From Catellatospora citrea (GTDB lineage: Bacteria > Actinomycetota > Actinomycetes > Mycobacteriales > Micromonosporaceae): 64,000 nucleotides of DNA. The notes under the pieces were generated by a model, which did not search any database, was not told where the DNA came from, and was given only the letters and a program-made list of their open reading frames with translations. Positions 7,312 through 17,857 of the stretch are shown here, piece after piece. The stretch's first letter is position 1, and each line of letters opens with the position of its first letter. The DNA is taken from the NCBI RefSeq assembly GCF_003610235.1, contig NZ_RAPR01000001.1, positions 6,386,001 through 6,450,000 of the forward strand, read 5' to 3'. A program made the position numbers and the translations under genes.

Positions 7312-8814
7312 TCAGGAGTTGAGCGGACGCCGGGCGACCAGCAGCAGGTGTGTCACCGGCCAGTCCAGCGGGGTGCCGTCGAGGTCGGTCAGGGCGGCGA
7401 CGGGCGCGATCCGGTTGTCGACGATCCAGTCGTTGCGGCTGGTCCCGGAGGCCGGGTCCAGCTCGAATCCGACGTCGGTGAGCAGCCGCCGCCAGTCGGC
7501 GTACGCCATGCCGCAGAACTGCTCGCGGGTCTCCGACAGCCAGCTCGCGGTGTAGTCCTTGCGGGTCAGGTAGTCCATGGCGTCGCCGAGCGCCAGCCGG
7601 ACGGTGTCGCCGACCGGTGTGTGCGGCACCGGAAACGCGAAGTCGACCGCGAACTGGTCGAAGCGCGCCCGCGTGGACAGCCCGGCGACGTACGCCGCGA
7701 CCTGTGCCGACGGCAGCCCGGCCAGGTCGGGGCGCGGCCGGTCGGGGTTGTCGCCGTCGCCGCGCTCCAGGCGCAGCAGCACCTGCCGGTCGCGGTCGTC
7801 GGGACCGCAGACGTCGCTGTTGATCCAGACACCGCCGGGCGCGGTGTGCTCGTAGATGGCCTGGGCGAAGGCGCGCAGCGATTTCTCCTGGTCACCGTAG
7901 GACCAGATCTCGTGGGTCAGCGCGAAGGTCAGCGTCGTGTTGATCGACCGGGCCGGGAACACCGCGCCGCCGAGCACGTTGCGGCGGTAGAAGAACACGT
8001 TGGGGTTGGCGAAGACCCCCTGCGCCTTGCGGTGCACGCACTCGTCGAACAGGTGGCGGGCGACCTCGACCCCGATCAGGTCGCTCTCGCGCAGGGCCGG
8101 TTCCCGGTCGGCCAGTTCGAGCACCGCGCCCGCGCCGCAGCCGATGTCGACGACCCGGCCGGGCTGCACGTGCTCGCGGGCCACGGCCCACTTGCGGGCG
8201 GCGCTGTCGGCGAACGCCTCCACGTAGGCGCGGTAGTCGCGGGTCGCGGTCAGCCCGCCCTCGTCGCCGACGACCGGGTCGTTGACGACGGTGCGTACGG
8301 TCTCGACGAGCCGGTAGCGGTCGAAGACGTCGACGGTGGCGGGGTGCGCCAGCTCACGCCACGTCTCGTCACCGGCGGCCAGCCGTAGGAGCACGTCCCA
8401 GGGGCGCTCGGCGGCGGGGGTCTGCCCGGCCTCGACAGGGTCGATCGCGAAGCCGAGCCGCTCGTACAGGGCGGCGACGTCGGGGGTGGAGCAGGCCACG
8501 ACGGTGTTGTGCGGGGTCAGCTCGATACCGGTGGCGACGGTGATGTTCTTGAGGGTCACCTCGGCGAACCGCGCGGTCGGCGACATGTCGAACACCGGCA
8601 CCACCACTGAGCGCAACGTGGTGATGGCGCTGAACCGCTCGATCGCCGCCTCGCGCCGGTGGTAGGGCACCGGGTTGCGGCGGGTGTTGTCATGGTTGGC
8701 CGAGGTCACCGCCCAGACGATGGTCGCGCCGTGCCGGGCGGCCAGGGCGACGAGCCGCTCCGCCTGGAAGCGGGTCAGCAGGTGGTGGCGTCCGGGGAAC
8801 AGCACGTATCGCAT
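7312..8814 (-). CDS. Nucleotidyltransferase-like domain fused to a class I SAM methyltransferase
   Basis: A 500-residue two-part protein. The C-terminal part is a Rossmann methyltransferase with motif I VVDIGCGAGAV at residues 221-231, followed by an acidic strand end (IGVEVA). The N-terminal 200 residues start FPGRHHLLTRFQAERLVAL and later contain NTRRNPVPYHRREAAIERF. Both resemble the first strand/helix and the ENPF..xER segment of NadM/NMNAT-like class I nucleotidyltransferases, although the HxGH signature is degenerate. The fusion suggests one enzyme that activates and methylates a small molecule, but the substrate is unknown. Start is ATG 8814 without a clear ribosome-binding site. Methyltransferase call is firm, the N-terminal call tentative. 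Confidence 0.75.
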   Translation of the reverse strand: MRYVLFPGRHHLLTRFQAERLVALAARHGATIVWAVTSANHDNTRRNPVPYHRREAAIERFSAITTLRSVVVPVFDMSPTARFAEVTLKNITVATGIELTPHNTVVACSTPDVAALYERLGFAIDPVEAGQTPAAERPWDVLLRLAAGDETWRELAHPATVDVFDRYRLVETVRTVVNDPVVGDEGGLTATRDYRAYVEAFADSAARKWAVAREHVQPGRVVDIGCGAGAVLELADREPALRESDLIGVEVARHLFDECVHRKAQGVFANPNVFFYRRNVLGGAVFPARSINTTLTFALTHEIWSYGDQEKSLRAFAQAIYEHTAPGGVWINSDVCGPDDRDRQVLLRLERGDGDNPDRPRPDLAGLPSAQVAAYVAGLSTRARFDQFAVDFAFPVPHTPVGDTVRLALGDAMDYLTRKDYTASWLSETREQFCGMAYADWRRLLTDVGFELDPASGTSRNDWIVDNRIAPVAALTDLDGTPLDWPVTHLLLVARRPLNS

Positions 8815-8998
8815 CCGGTCTTGATACCGCACCCGGCGGTGGGCCCGCGCACCGCGGGTTCGCCGTCCCACCGCACGACTATGCTGGCCGAGGCATTTGC
8901 CCGTTTCATCGGCTCAGGGAAAGTTCCCGGCTCCGGACCGATGAGTTTCGCGGGCGACGGCGGTCTACCTGGACATGACCCGAGAAGGAGTTGCTCCG

Positions 8999-9865
8999 AT
9001 GACTGAGCCGAAGACCTACACCCTCGACGTTCCCGGCGCGGTCCTGCACTACGACGTCCGCGAGGACACCGACAGCACCGAGCCGGTCCTGCTGCTGATC
9101 GGCTCGCCCATGGACGCGCGCGGGTTCGCCACGCTCGCCGGGTTCTTCCCCGACCGCACCGTGGTCACCTACGACCCGCGGGGCGCCCAGCGCAGCATCC
9201 GCACCGCGGACGCGGGGGAGTCGACCCCCGACGTGCACGCCGACGACCTGCACCGGCTGATCGCCGAGCTCGGCGGGGGACCGGTCGACATCTTCGCCAG
9301 CAGCGGCGGGGCGGTCAACGCGCTGGCCCTCGTCGCCGCACACCCGACCGACGTGCGCACCCTGGTCGCGCACGAGCCCCCGGCGGGGCAGGTGCTGCCC
9401 GACCGCGAGCGCGCGCTGGCCGCGATCCGGTTCATCAGCGACCTGTACCAGGCCAAGGGCTCCGGCGCGGGCATGGCGGCGTTCATCGCCGCGGTCGGCC
9501 ACCAGGGTGAGTTCCCGGCCGACTACGCCGTGGCGCCGGACCCGGCCCAGTTCGGCATGCCGGCCGAGGACGACGGCTCGCGTGACGACGTGCTGCTCGG
9601 CCAGAACCTGATCAGCTGTACGCACTACGAGCCGGACTTCGACGCGCTGCGCGCCGCGTCGACCCGGGTCGTCCTGGCGGTGGGCGAGGAGTCCGCGGGC
9701 ACGATGGCCTACCGCGGCGGGGTCGCGGTCGCCGAGCGGCTCGGCACGGAGGCGGTCGTGTTCCCCAGCAATCACGGCGGCTTCATGGGCGGCGAGTTCG
9801 GCATGCCGGGCAAGCCGGAGGAGTTCGCCGCCAAGCTGCGCGAGGTGCTCGCCGAGAACGCCTGA
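8999..9865 (+). CDS. Alpha/beta hydrolase
   Basis: A 288-residue alpha/beta-hydrolase-fold protein. The nucleophile elbow is FASSGGAVNAL (Ser in S-S-G-G) at about residue 102; the oxyanion side is LLIGSPMDARGF and the terminal His is in SNHGGFMGGEF. ATG 8999 is chosen over an ATG 24 bases upstream because AGAAGGAG (8983-8990) is well placed for it. It is a paralogue of the hydrolase at 38570-39403, sharing the order VPGA.LHY, G.PMD.R.F, DPRG..RS, SSGGAV.ALAL and AHEPP. Substrate unknown. A hairpin terminator follows. Confidence 0.88.
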   Translation: MTEPKTYTLDVPGAVLHYDVREDTDSTEPVLLLIGSPMDARGFATLAGFFPDRTVVTYDPRGAQRSIRTADAGESTPDVHADDLHRLIAELGGGPVDIFASSGGAVNALALVAAHPTDVRTLVAHEPPAGQVLPDRERALAAIRFISDLYQAKGSGAGMAAFIAAVGHQGEFPADYAVAPDPAQFGMPAEDDGSRDDVLLGQNLISCTHYEPDFDALRAASTRVVLAVGEESAGTMAYRGGVAVAERLGTEAVVFPSNHGGFMGGEFGMPGKPEEFAAKLREVLAENA

Positions 9866-9874
9866 CGACCCCGG

Positions 9875-9900
9875 GCGGGGCGGCCGCGATGCCGCCCCGC
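9875..9900 (+). terminator. Terminator hairpin after the alpha/beta hydrolase
   Basis: Ten-base perfect inverted repeat (9875-9884 with 9891-9900), six-base loop, followed by a moderately T-rich stretch. Confidence 0.65.
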
Positions 9901-9936
9901 TTCCTGCTGCGTTTCTCGTGCCGGAAGGCCGCTTGA

Positions 9937-10419
9937 TCAGGCGGTGCGGGTGAAGTCCATGACCCAGTTGAGCCGCCAGGTCGCGCCCTGGTCGTAGGAG
10001 AACGACTGCTGCCACCGGGCGGTGTCCGCGCCGTCCCGGGTCCACTCGAAGCGGACCTTCACCGGGTGACCGCCGAGGACGTCGTCGCAGTCGAAGACGC
10101 CCCGCCCGTCGCGCCAGGCGCCCTCGACGGGCGGGTCGAGGTGGCCGGGGTTGCGGCTGGACGCCCACCAGATCCGCCAGCTGCCGGCCTTCGGGTCGAA
10201 CTGCCGCAGGGTGAATCCCTCGAACGGGTCCTCACCGGGCGGGGCGTCGGACCACATGCGATCGACGTGGCTCAGGCCGCCGAGGATCGGCTCGGCGTGC
10301 CCGGTGGCGTCGAACTCGATCCACTCGGTGCAGGCCGGGTCGGTGACGTCGCGCAGCTTGCGGTTGCGTATCCGCCACCGGCCGAAGATGAAGTCGAAGT
10401 CGGAACGGCCGTCGTTCAT
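9937..10419 (-). CDS. DUF1579-like / lipocalin-like small protein
   Basis: A 160-residue soluble protein with repeated tryptophans on a beta-strand pattern: DFIFGRWRIRNRKL at the start, SWRIWWASSRNPG in the middle and TWRLNWVMDF at the end. This is the pattern of DUF1579-type proteins with a lipocalin-like barrel, function unknown. AGGGAG precedes the ATG at good spacing. It lies 78 bases downstream of the PadR-family regulator on the same strand and may be read together with it. Confidence 0.65.
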   Translation of the reverse strand: MNDGRSDFDFIFGRWRIRNRKLRDVTDPACTEWIEFDATGHAEPILGGLSHVDRMWSDAPPGEDPFEGFTLRQFDPKAGSWRIWWASSRNPGHLDPPVEGAWRDGRGVFDCDDVLGGHPVKVRFEWTRDGADTARWQQSFSYDQGATWRLNWVMDFTRTA

Positions 10420-10497
10420 GGTGTCTCCCTGGAACGGGGGGCGGATCGGTCGTTGCGATCATGCCGGTGACCACCGACGGTTCCGCGCTCGGCCGGG

Positions 10498-11028
10498 TCA
10501 GCCGTCCGGCTCCAGGTCGGCCAGCGTCTCGCGCAGCCAGGCCAGTTCCGTCCGGCTGGTGGCGGTGGCGATCGTCATGAGTCCCTTGCGGAACGGGTCG
10601 TCGAAGTCGGCGGCGCGCAACGGCCGGTCGCCGTCGTAGAAGAAGCTCGCGGGCGTGGTGAGGAACGCCAGGCGGCGGCGCAGCGGGCGGGCCTGCGCGG
10701 CGGGGTCGTCGAGGTGGCGCAGGAACGCCAGCAGCACGAACCAGTGGTTCTCGTCGGTGATGAAGGCGTCGGCCGGCTCGCTGAGCAGGGCGGTCACCCG
10801 GGCGCGACCGGCCTCGGTCAGCGACAGCATGTGCCGGGGCGCGGCGACGCTGCCCGCTTCCAAACGCCGCGTGAGCAGGCCCGCCGCCTCCAGCCGCTTG
10901 ATCGCCGGGTAGAGGGTGCCGTCGGCGATCGGGCGGACGTGCCCGGTCAGCGCGGCGATCCGTTTGCGGAGGTCGTATCCGTGCAGTGACCCGTCGCACA
11001 GGAATCCCAGGATCGCCAGTTCCAGCAT
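10498..11028 (-). CDS. PadR-family transcriptional regulator
   Basis: A 176-residue regulator. The N-terminal winged helix (residues 1-85) has the PadR pattern LAILGFLCDGSLHGYDLRK and DGTLYPAIKRLEAAGLLTR; the C-terminal half is the helical Vir_act_alpha_C-type dimerisation region. The ATG is preceded by TAAGAT six bases upstream with no ribosome-binding site, so the transcript is probably leaderless. It is divergent from the alpha/beta hydrolase at 11085 across 56 bases, which makes that hydrolase its most likely target. PadR proteins usually repress. Confidence 0.88.
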   Translation of the reverse strand: MLELAILGFLCDGSLHGYDLRKRIAALTGHVRPIADGTLYPAIKRLEAAGLLTRRLEAGSVAAPRHMLSLTEAGRARVTALLSEPADAFITDENHWFVLLAFLRHLDDPAAQARPLRRRLAFLTTPASFFYDGDRPLRAADFDDPFRKGLMTIATATSRTELAWLRETLADLEPDG

Positions 11029-11084
11029 GCTGCTATCTTACCTTCTGCACGAGATACCTCGGACACGATGTATAGGAGCGACGG

Positions 11085-11840
11085 ATGCGCGACGCGGTGG
11101 TCACGACGGCGGGAAGCCGGATGCGATGGGTCGAGATCGCCGGGGCGGAACCGACCCGGGTCTACGTGCACGGGCTGGGGGCCAGCTCCCCCGCGTACTA
11201 CGCGGCGGTGACCCACCATCCCGCGCTGGCCGGACGCCGGTCGCTGCTGATCGACCTGCTCGGCTTCGGCGTCAGCGACCGGCCCGCCGACTTCGGCCAC
11301 ACCCTGCCGGAGCACGCCGACGCGTTGGCGGCGGCGCTGGACGCGGCCGGCGTGCGCGACGCCGAGGTGATCGGGCACAGCATGGGCGGCGCGGTGGCGA
11401 TCCTGCTGGCCGACCGCAGACCCGACCTGGTGGCCCGGCTCGTCGTCGCGGAGCCGCCGCTGGATCCGAAGCCGACGGAGAACCCGCCGCCGGGCAGCGT
11501 CTTCGCCCACACACCCGAGACGTTCCGCGAGCGGGGGTTCGCCGAGACGCTGGAGCGGGTGGGACCGTTCTGGGCCGCGACGATGCGGCTCGCGGACCCG
11601 CTCGCGGTTCTGCGCAGCGCCGTCGGTCTCGCCCACAACACCACGCCGACGGTCCGCGAGACCCTGACGAAGTTGAGCCTGCCCCGGACCTTCCTGGCCG
11701 GCGACCGGGGCGAGGAGGTCCGTGACGCCGAGGGACTGCGGGCAGCCGGCGTACGCGTGGTCACCATCGCCGACGCCGGGCACAACGTGATGATCGACAA
11801 TCCGGACGCGTTCGCGCGGGCGGTCGCCGGGGCAGCCTGA
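11085..11840 (+). CDS. Alpha/beta hydrolase
   Basis: A 251-residue hydrolase with oxyanion motif VHGLGASSPAYY, nucleophile elbow IGHSMGGAVA (Ser at about residue 102), a central acid region (FLAGDRGEEV) and a terminal His in IADAGHNVMIDNP. All elements of a functional catalytic triad are present, as in epoxide-hydrolase/esterase-type family members. AGGAG sits well before the ATG. It is divergent from the PadR regulator, so it may be induced by a phenolic or drug-like ligand; that is inference only. Confidence 0.85.
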   Translation: MRDAVVTTAGSRMRWVEIAGAEPTRVYVHGLGASSPAYYAAVTHHPALAGRRSLLIDLLGFGVSDRPADFGHTLPEHADALAAALDAAGVRDAEVIGHSMGGAVAILLADRRPDLVARLVVAEPPLDPKPTENPPPGSVFAHTPETFRERGFAETLERVGPFWAATMRLADPLAVLRSAVGLAHNTTPTVRETLTKLSLPRTFLAGDRGEEVRDAEGLRAAGVRVVTIADAGHNVMIDNPDAFARAVAGAA

Positions 11841-11865
11841 CGCGACCGCGCCCGTCCATCGTGGA

Positions 11866-11896
11866 GCCGGTGCGCAGCGGTGAGATCCGCACCGGC
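11866..11896. terminator. Hairpin between convergent hydrolase and GH43 genes
   Basis: Nine-base perfect inverted repeat (11866-11874 with 11888-11896), 13-base loop, in the 116-base gap between the two convergent stop codons. Confidence 0.5.
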
Positions 11897-11956
11897 CGGC
11901 CACGGTGGGCCTCCGGCCGCGACCGGCGTTCAGCCTGGCCGCGGCCGGGGCACCTG

Positions 11957-14071
11957 TCACGGAGTCGTCAGGTCGAACCGGGACACGGTCACCGAGCCGC
12001 CGAGCGACTGGGTGGCGTAGTTGAAGATGCCATAGCGGTAGCCCATGAAGAACTGCCAGGCGTTGTTGAGGGTGAACGCGGAGCCGAGGGTGGCGAAGTT
12101 GGTGCCGTCGGTGCTGTAGGAGAAGCGGGCCTGGCGTCCGCTGCCCGGTCTGATGTCGGCGTTGACGCGCAGCCAGATCCGGCCGCCGGAGACCGCTGCG
12201 GAGGCGTTCTCGGTGCCGGTGCCGGTGGTGTTCCAGCTGCTGTCCATGGTCAGTCCGTTGGTCATCACGACTCTCGTGGTGCCGTTGTCGCGTTTGACGC
12301 CGATCCAGGCCGAGGAGTCGCGCAGCATCGCCAGCCCCGCCCGGTCACCGTCGCGCATGGTCGAGTAGTCCATCTCGATGGTGGCCGTCGAGGTCGGTCC
12401 CTGGATGCGGTGGGTCAGGGTGTTGCGGGCGTTGTAGAGGTCATTGGTGACGGTCGCGGTCTGCAGCCGCAGGCCGTTGTTGACCGTGTACCGGCTGGTG
12501 TCGGGGTTGTGGTTCCACTCCCACTGCGGGCCCAGCGCGGTGCCGCTGAAGGTGTCGGTGCCGATCATGGGTTTGACCGTGCGGGTGGGCAGGTTCGGCT
12601 TGGGGTAGGAGCTGCCCCAGGCGTTGTTGACGAGCTGGATCTGGGGCCAGCCGTCGCTGGTCCAGGTGACCGGCGCGAGCACGGGGACGCGGCCGCCGGG
12701 GAAGGCGTCGACGAAGGCCAGGTAGTACCAGGCGCCGTTCTGGGTCTGCACGAGGCCGCCCTGGTGGGGCACGCCGCCGCCGGAGATCGGGCCGGGCAGG
12801 TTGAGCAGGAGCTGCTGCATCGTGTACGGGCCGAAGGGGCTGGACGATTTGAGGATGTACTGGCCGTTGGCGGGGCGGGTCAGGAAGATGTAGTAGCTGC
12901 CGTTGCGCTTGTAGAAGCGGGCGCCTTCGAGGGTGCCGACGGACGACGGGGTGGTGAACACCTGCTGGGTGCGGACCTGGCTGAGGCCGTCGGCCGACAG
13001 CTGCGCGACGCTGATGTTGCTGTTGCCGTACGCGACGTACATGGTGTCGTTGTCGTCGACGAGCAGTCCGGCGTCGTAGTAGCAGTTGTTGATCGTCGAC
13101 CGCTTGGTCCAGGTGCCGTCGACCGCCGTGGCGGTGTAGACGTAGGTCTTGTTGAACTCCATGCAGCCCATCCAGTAGAAGGTGCTGTTGGAGGGGCGGT
13201 AGTTCAACGTCGACGCCCAGATGCCCTTGACGTAGGCGCGTCCGTTGCCGTTGAGGTTGTAGGCGCTGGAGTGGTCGAGCGTCGGCACGGAGTGCCCGGC
13301 GAACTCCCAGTTGACCAGGTCATAGGAGCGCAGGATCGGGGCGCCGGGGGAGTAGTGCATCGTGGAGGCGGAGTAGTAGTAGGCGTCGCCGACCCGGATG
13401 ATGTCGATGTCGGCGAAGTCCTGCCACAGCACCGGGTTGGTGTAGTTGCCGCCGCTGGGCGGCGGTGAGGACGACGCGCTCGGGCTCGGGGTCGGGTTGG
13501 CGCCGACTCGGACGAGCTGCCATTGCTGGTTGTTGCCGCCCCAGTCGTCGTACTGGACGATGTTCGCGCCGTCGGCGGTGGAGGCGTTCTGCACCTCGAG
13601 GGCCTTGCTGCTGTTGCGGTTGAGGAACCTGACGTAGCCGTCGGCCGAGTCGGCCAGCCGCCACTGCTGGTTGGCGCCGTTGCCGTCGGCCCACTGGACC
13701 ACGGACGCGCCGTTGGCGGTGGAGAGGTTGTAGACGTCGAGGACCTTGCCGGAGTGGCGCGATTTGATCCGGTAGTAGCCGTTGCCGGAGTCGACGAACT
13801 GCCACTGCTGGTTGTTGGCGGTGCCGCGGGTCCACTGGGTGATGCGGCCGCCGTCGGCGGTGGAGAAGTTGTAGACGTCGAGGGCTTTGCCGCTGTTGCG
13901 GTTGACCAGGATGTACCAGGCACTGGTGTCCACGGTCGCGGCCTGCGCGCTGCCGGTGCCGACCACGACCAGGCCGGTGCCGGCCAGCACGGTGGCCAAC
14001 ACGGCGATCAACGCGGTGCGCCAGCCCCGTCGCCGGGGCGGGACTTGCGGGATGGTGCCGATGCCGCTCAC
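11957..14071 (-). CDS. Secreted GH43-family glycosidase with N-terminal CBM13
   Basis: A 704-residue secreted enzyme. Signal peptide to about residue 44 (…GSAQA|A), CBM13 ricin beta-trefoil at about 47-190 with three NQQW repeats, a Pro/Ser linker (190-207), a GH43 five-bladed propeller (about 208-500) and a C-terminal beta-sandwich (about 510-704). GH43 signs are the N-terminal acid strand (WQDFADIDIIRVGDAYYYSA), the middle Asp strand (YYDAGLLVDDNDTMYVAYG) and the catalytic Glu region (VGTLEGARFYKRNGSYYIF). Likely a beta-xylosidase or alpha-L-arabinofuranosidase acting on arabinoxylan fragments. GTG start with GGAGG just upstream. Last of three xylan-type enzymes on this strand. Confidence 0.9.
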   Translation of the reverse strand: MSGIGTIPQVPPRRRGWRTALIAVLATVLAGTGLVVVGTGSAQAATVDTSAWYILVNRNSGKALDVYNFSTADGGRITQWTRGTANNQQWQFVDSGNGYYRIKSRHSGKVLDVYNLSTANGASVVQWADGNGANQQWRLADSADGYVRFLNRNSSKALEVQNASTADGANIVQYDDWGGNNQQWQLVRVGANPTPSPSASSSPPPSGGNYTNPVLWQDFADIDIIRVGDAYYYSASTMHYSPGAPILRSYDLVNWEFAGHSVPTLDHSSAYNLNGNGRAYVKGIWASTLNYRPSNSTFYWMGCMEFNKTYVYTATAVDGTWTKRSTINNCYYDAGLLVDDNDTMYVAYGNSNISVAQLSADGLSQVRTQQVFTTPSSVGTLEGARFYKRNGSYYIFLTRPANGQYILKSSSPFGPYTMQQLLLNLPGPISGGGVPHQGGLVQTQNGAWYYLAFVDAFPGGRVPVLAPVTWTSDGWPQIQLVNNAWGSSYPKPNLPTRTVKPMIGTDTFSGTALGPQWEWNHNPDTSRYTVNNGLRLQTATVTNDLYNARNTLTHRIQGPTSTATIEMDYSTMRDGDRAGLAMLRDSSAWIGVKRDNGTTRVVMTNGLTMDSSWNTTGTGTENASAAVSGGRIWLRVNADIRPGSGRQARFSYSTDGTNFATLGSAFTLNNAWQFFMGYRYGIFNYATQSLGGSVTVSRFDLTTP

Positions 14072-14177
14072 GGCATCCTCCTCGTCTCATGGCCGCGGTG
14101 GGCCGGGATATGGGGTGTCGCAGCTCGCCGCGGACGTCTGCGGCGTTCGTCGGCTTCGGTGGCCGAGCAGGTGAATG

Positions 14178-14218
14178 GCCGCCGGTGCGGGGATGCGGCG
14201 GTCCCCCGCACCGGCGGC
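14178..14218 (-). terminator. Terminator after GH10, 15-bp perfect stem
   Basis: Arms 14178-14192 and 14204-14218 are exact inverted repeats with an 11-base loop, just downstream of the GH10 stop. It implies GH43 has its own promoter or depends on read-through. Confidence 0.75.
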
Positions 14219-14250
14219 TGATCATGGTGTGGCGGGCTCGCCCGGTGTCA

Positions 14251-17500
<3,250 letters not shown>

Positions 17501-17608
17501 GGCATCCTCCTTCGTTGTCGGTGCGGGGACGCGACGCAGCGCCGTGGGCCCGGCCGATGAGTGCGGCCGTCCACGGATGCGGTTGCGAGGAAGATCACGG
17601 GGGGACTC

Positions 17609-17622
17609 GGTTATCGTTCACA
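17609..17622. promoter_or_regulatory. LacI-type operator-like site 1 upstream of GH62
   Basis: GGTTATCGTTCACA lies 109 bases before the GH62 start. Its last 13 bases are the exact reverse complement of site 2 at 17720-17732. It is an imperfect palindrome around a central CG, the usual centre of LacI-family operators. The rest of the 357-base gap (17501-17857) contains no gene I can support. Confidence 0.6.
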
Positions 17623-17719
17623 AACGCACCTTGGAGCACGTCGTGGAAGACGTCGCCCTGCTCCGAATGGTGCTGATGACGCTGTGACGATCGAGTGTCC
17701 AGCCGTCCCGTCAGTCGAA

Positions 17720-17733
17720 TGTGAACGATAACA
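17720..17733. promoter_or_regulatory. LacI-type operator-like site 2 upstream of GH62
   Basis: TGTGAACGATAACA, partner of the site at 17609-17622 in reversed orientation, with 97 bases between the matching 13-mers. The paired layout suits DNA looping or repression of both GH62 and the sigma gene that ends at 17858. No LacI-family gene is in the window. Confidence 0.6.
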
Positions 17734-17857
17734 ACGCCGCCGTCAATACCGGCGAAAATGTTTCGGAGTGCGCGGCTCGCCCACCAGGACATCGGCCGAC
17801 GTCAACGCATGGGTGCGCGCCCGACCGGAGGTGACCCGGTCGGGCGGCGCCGGTGGG

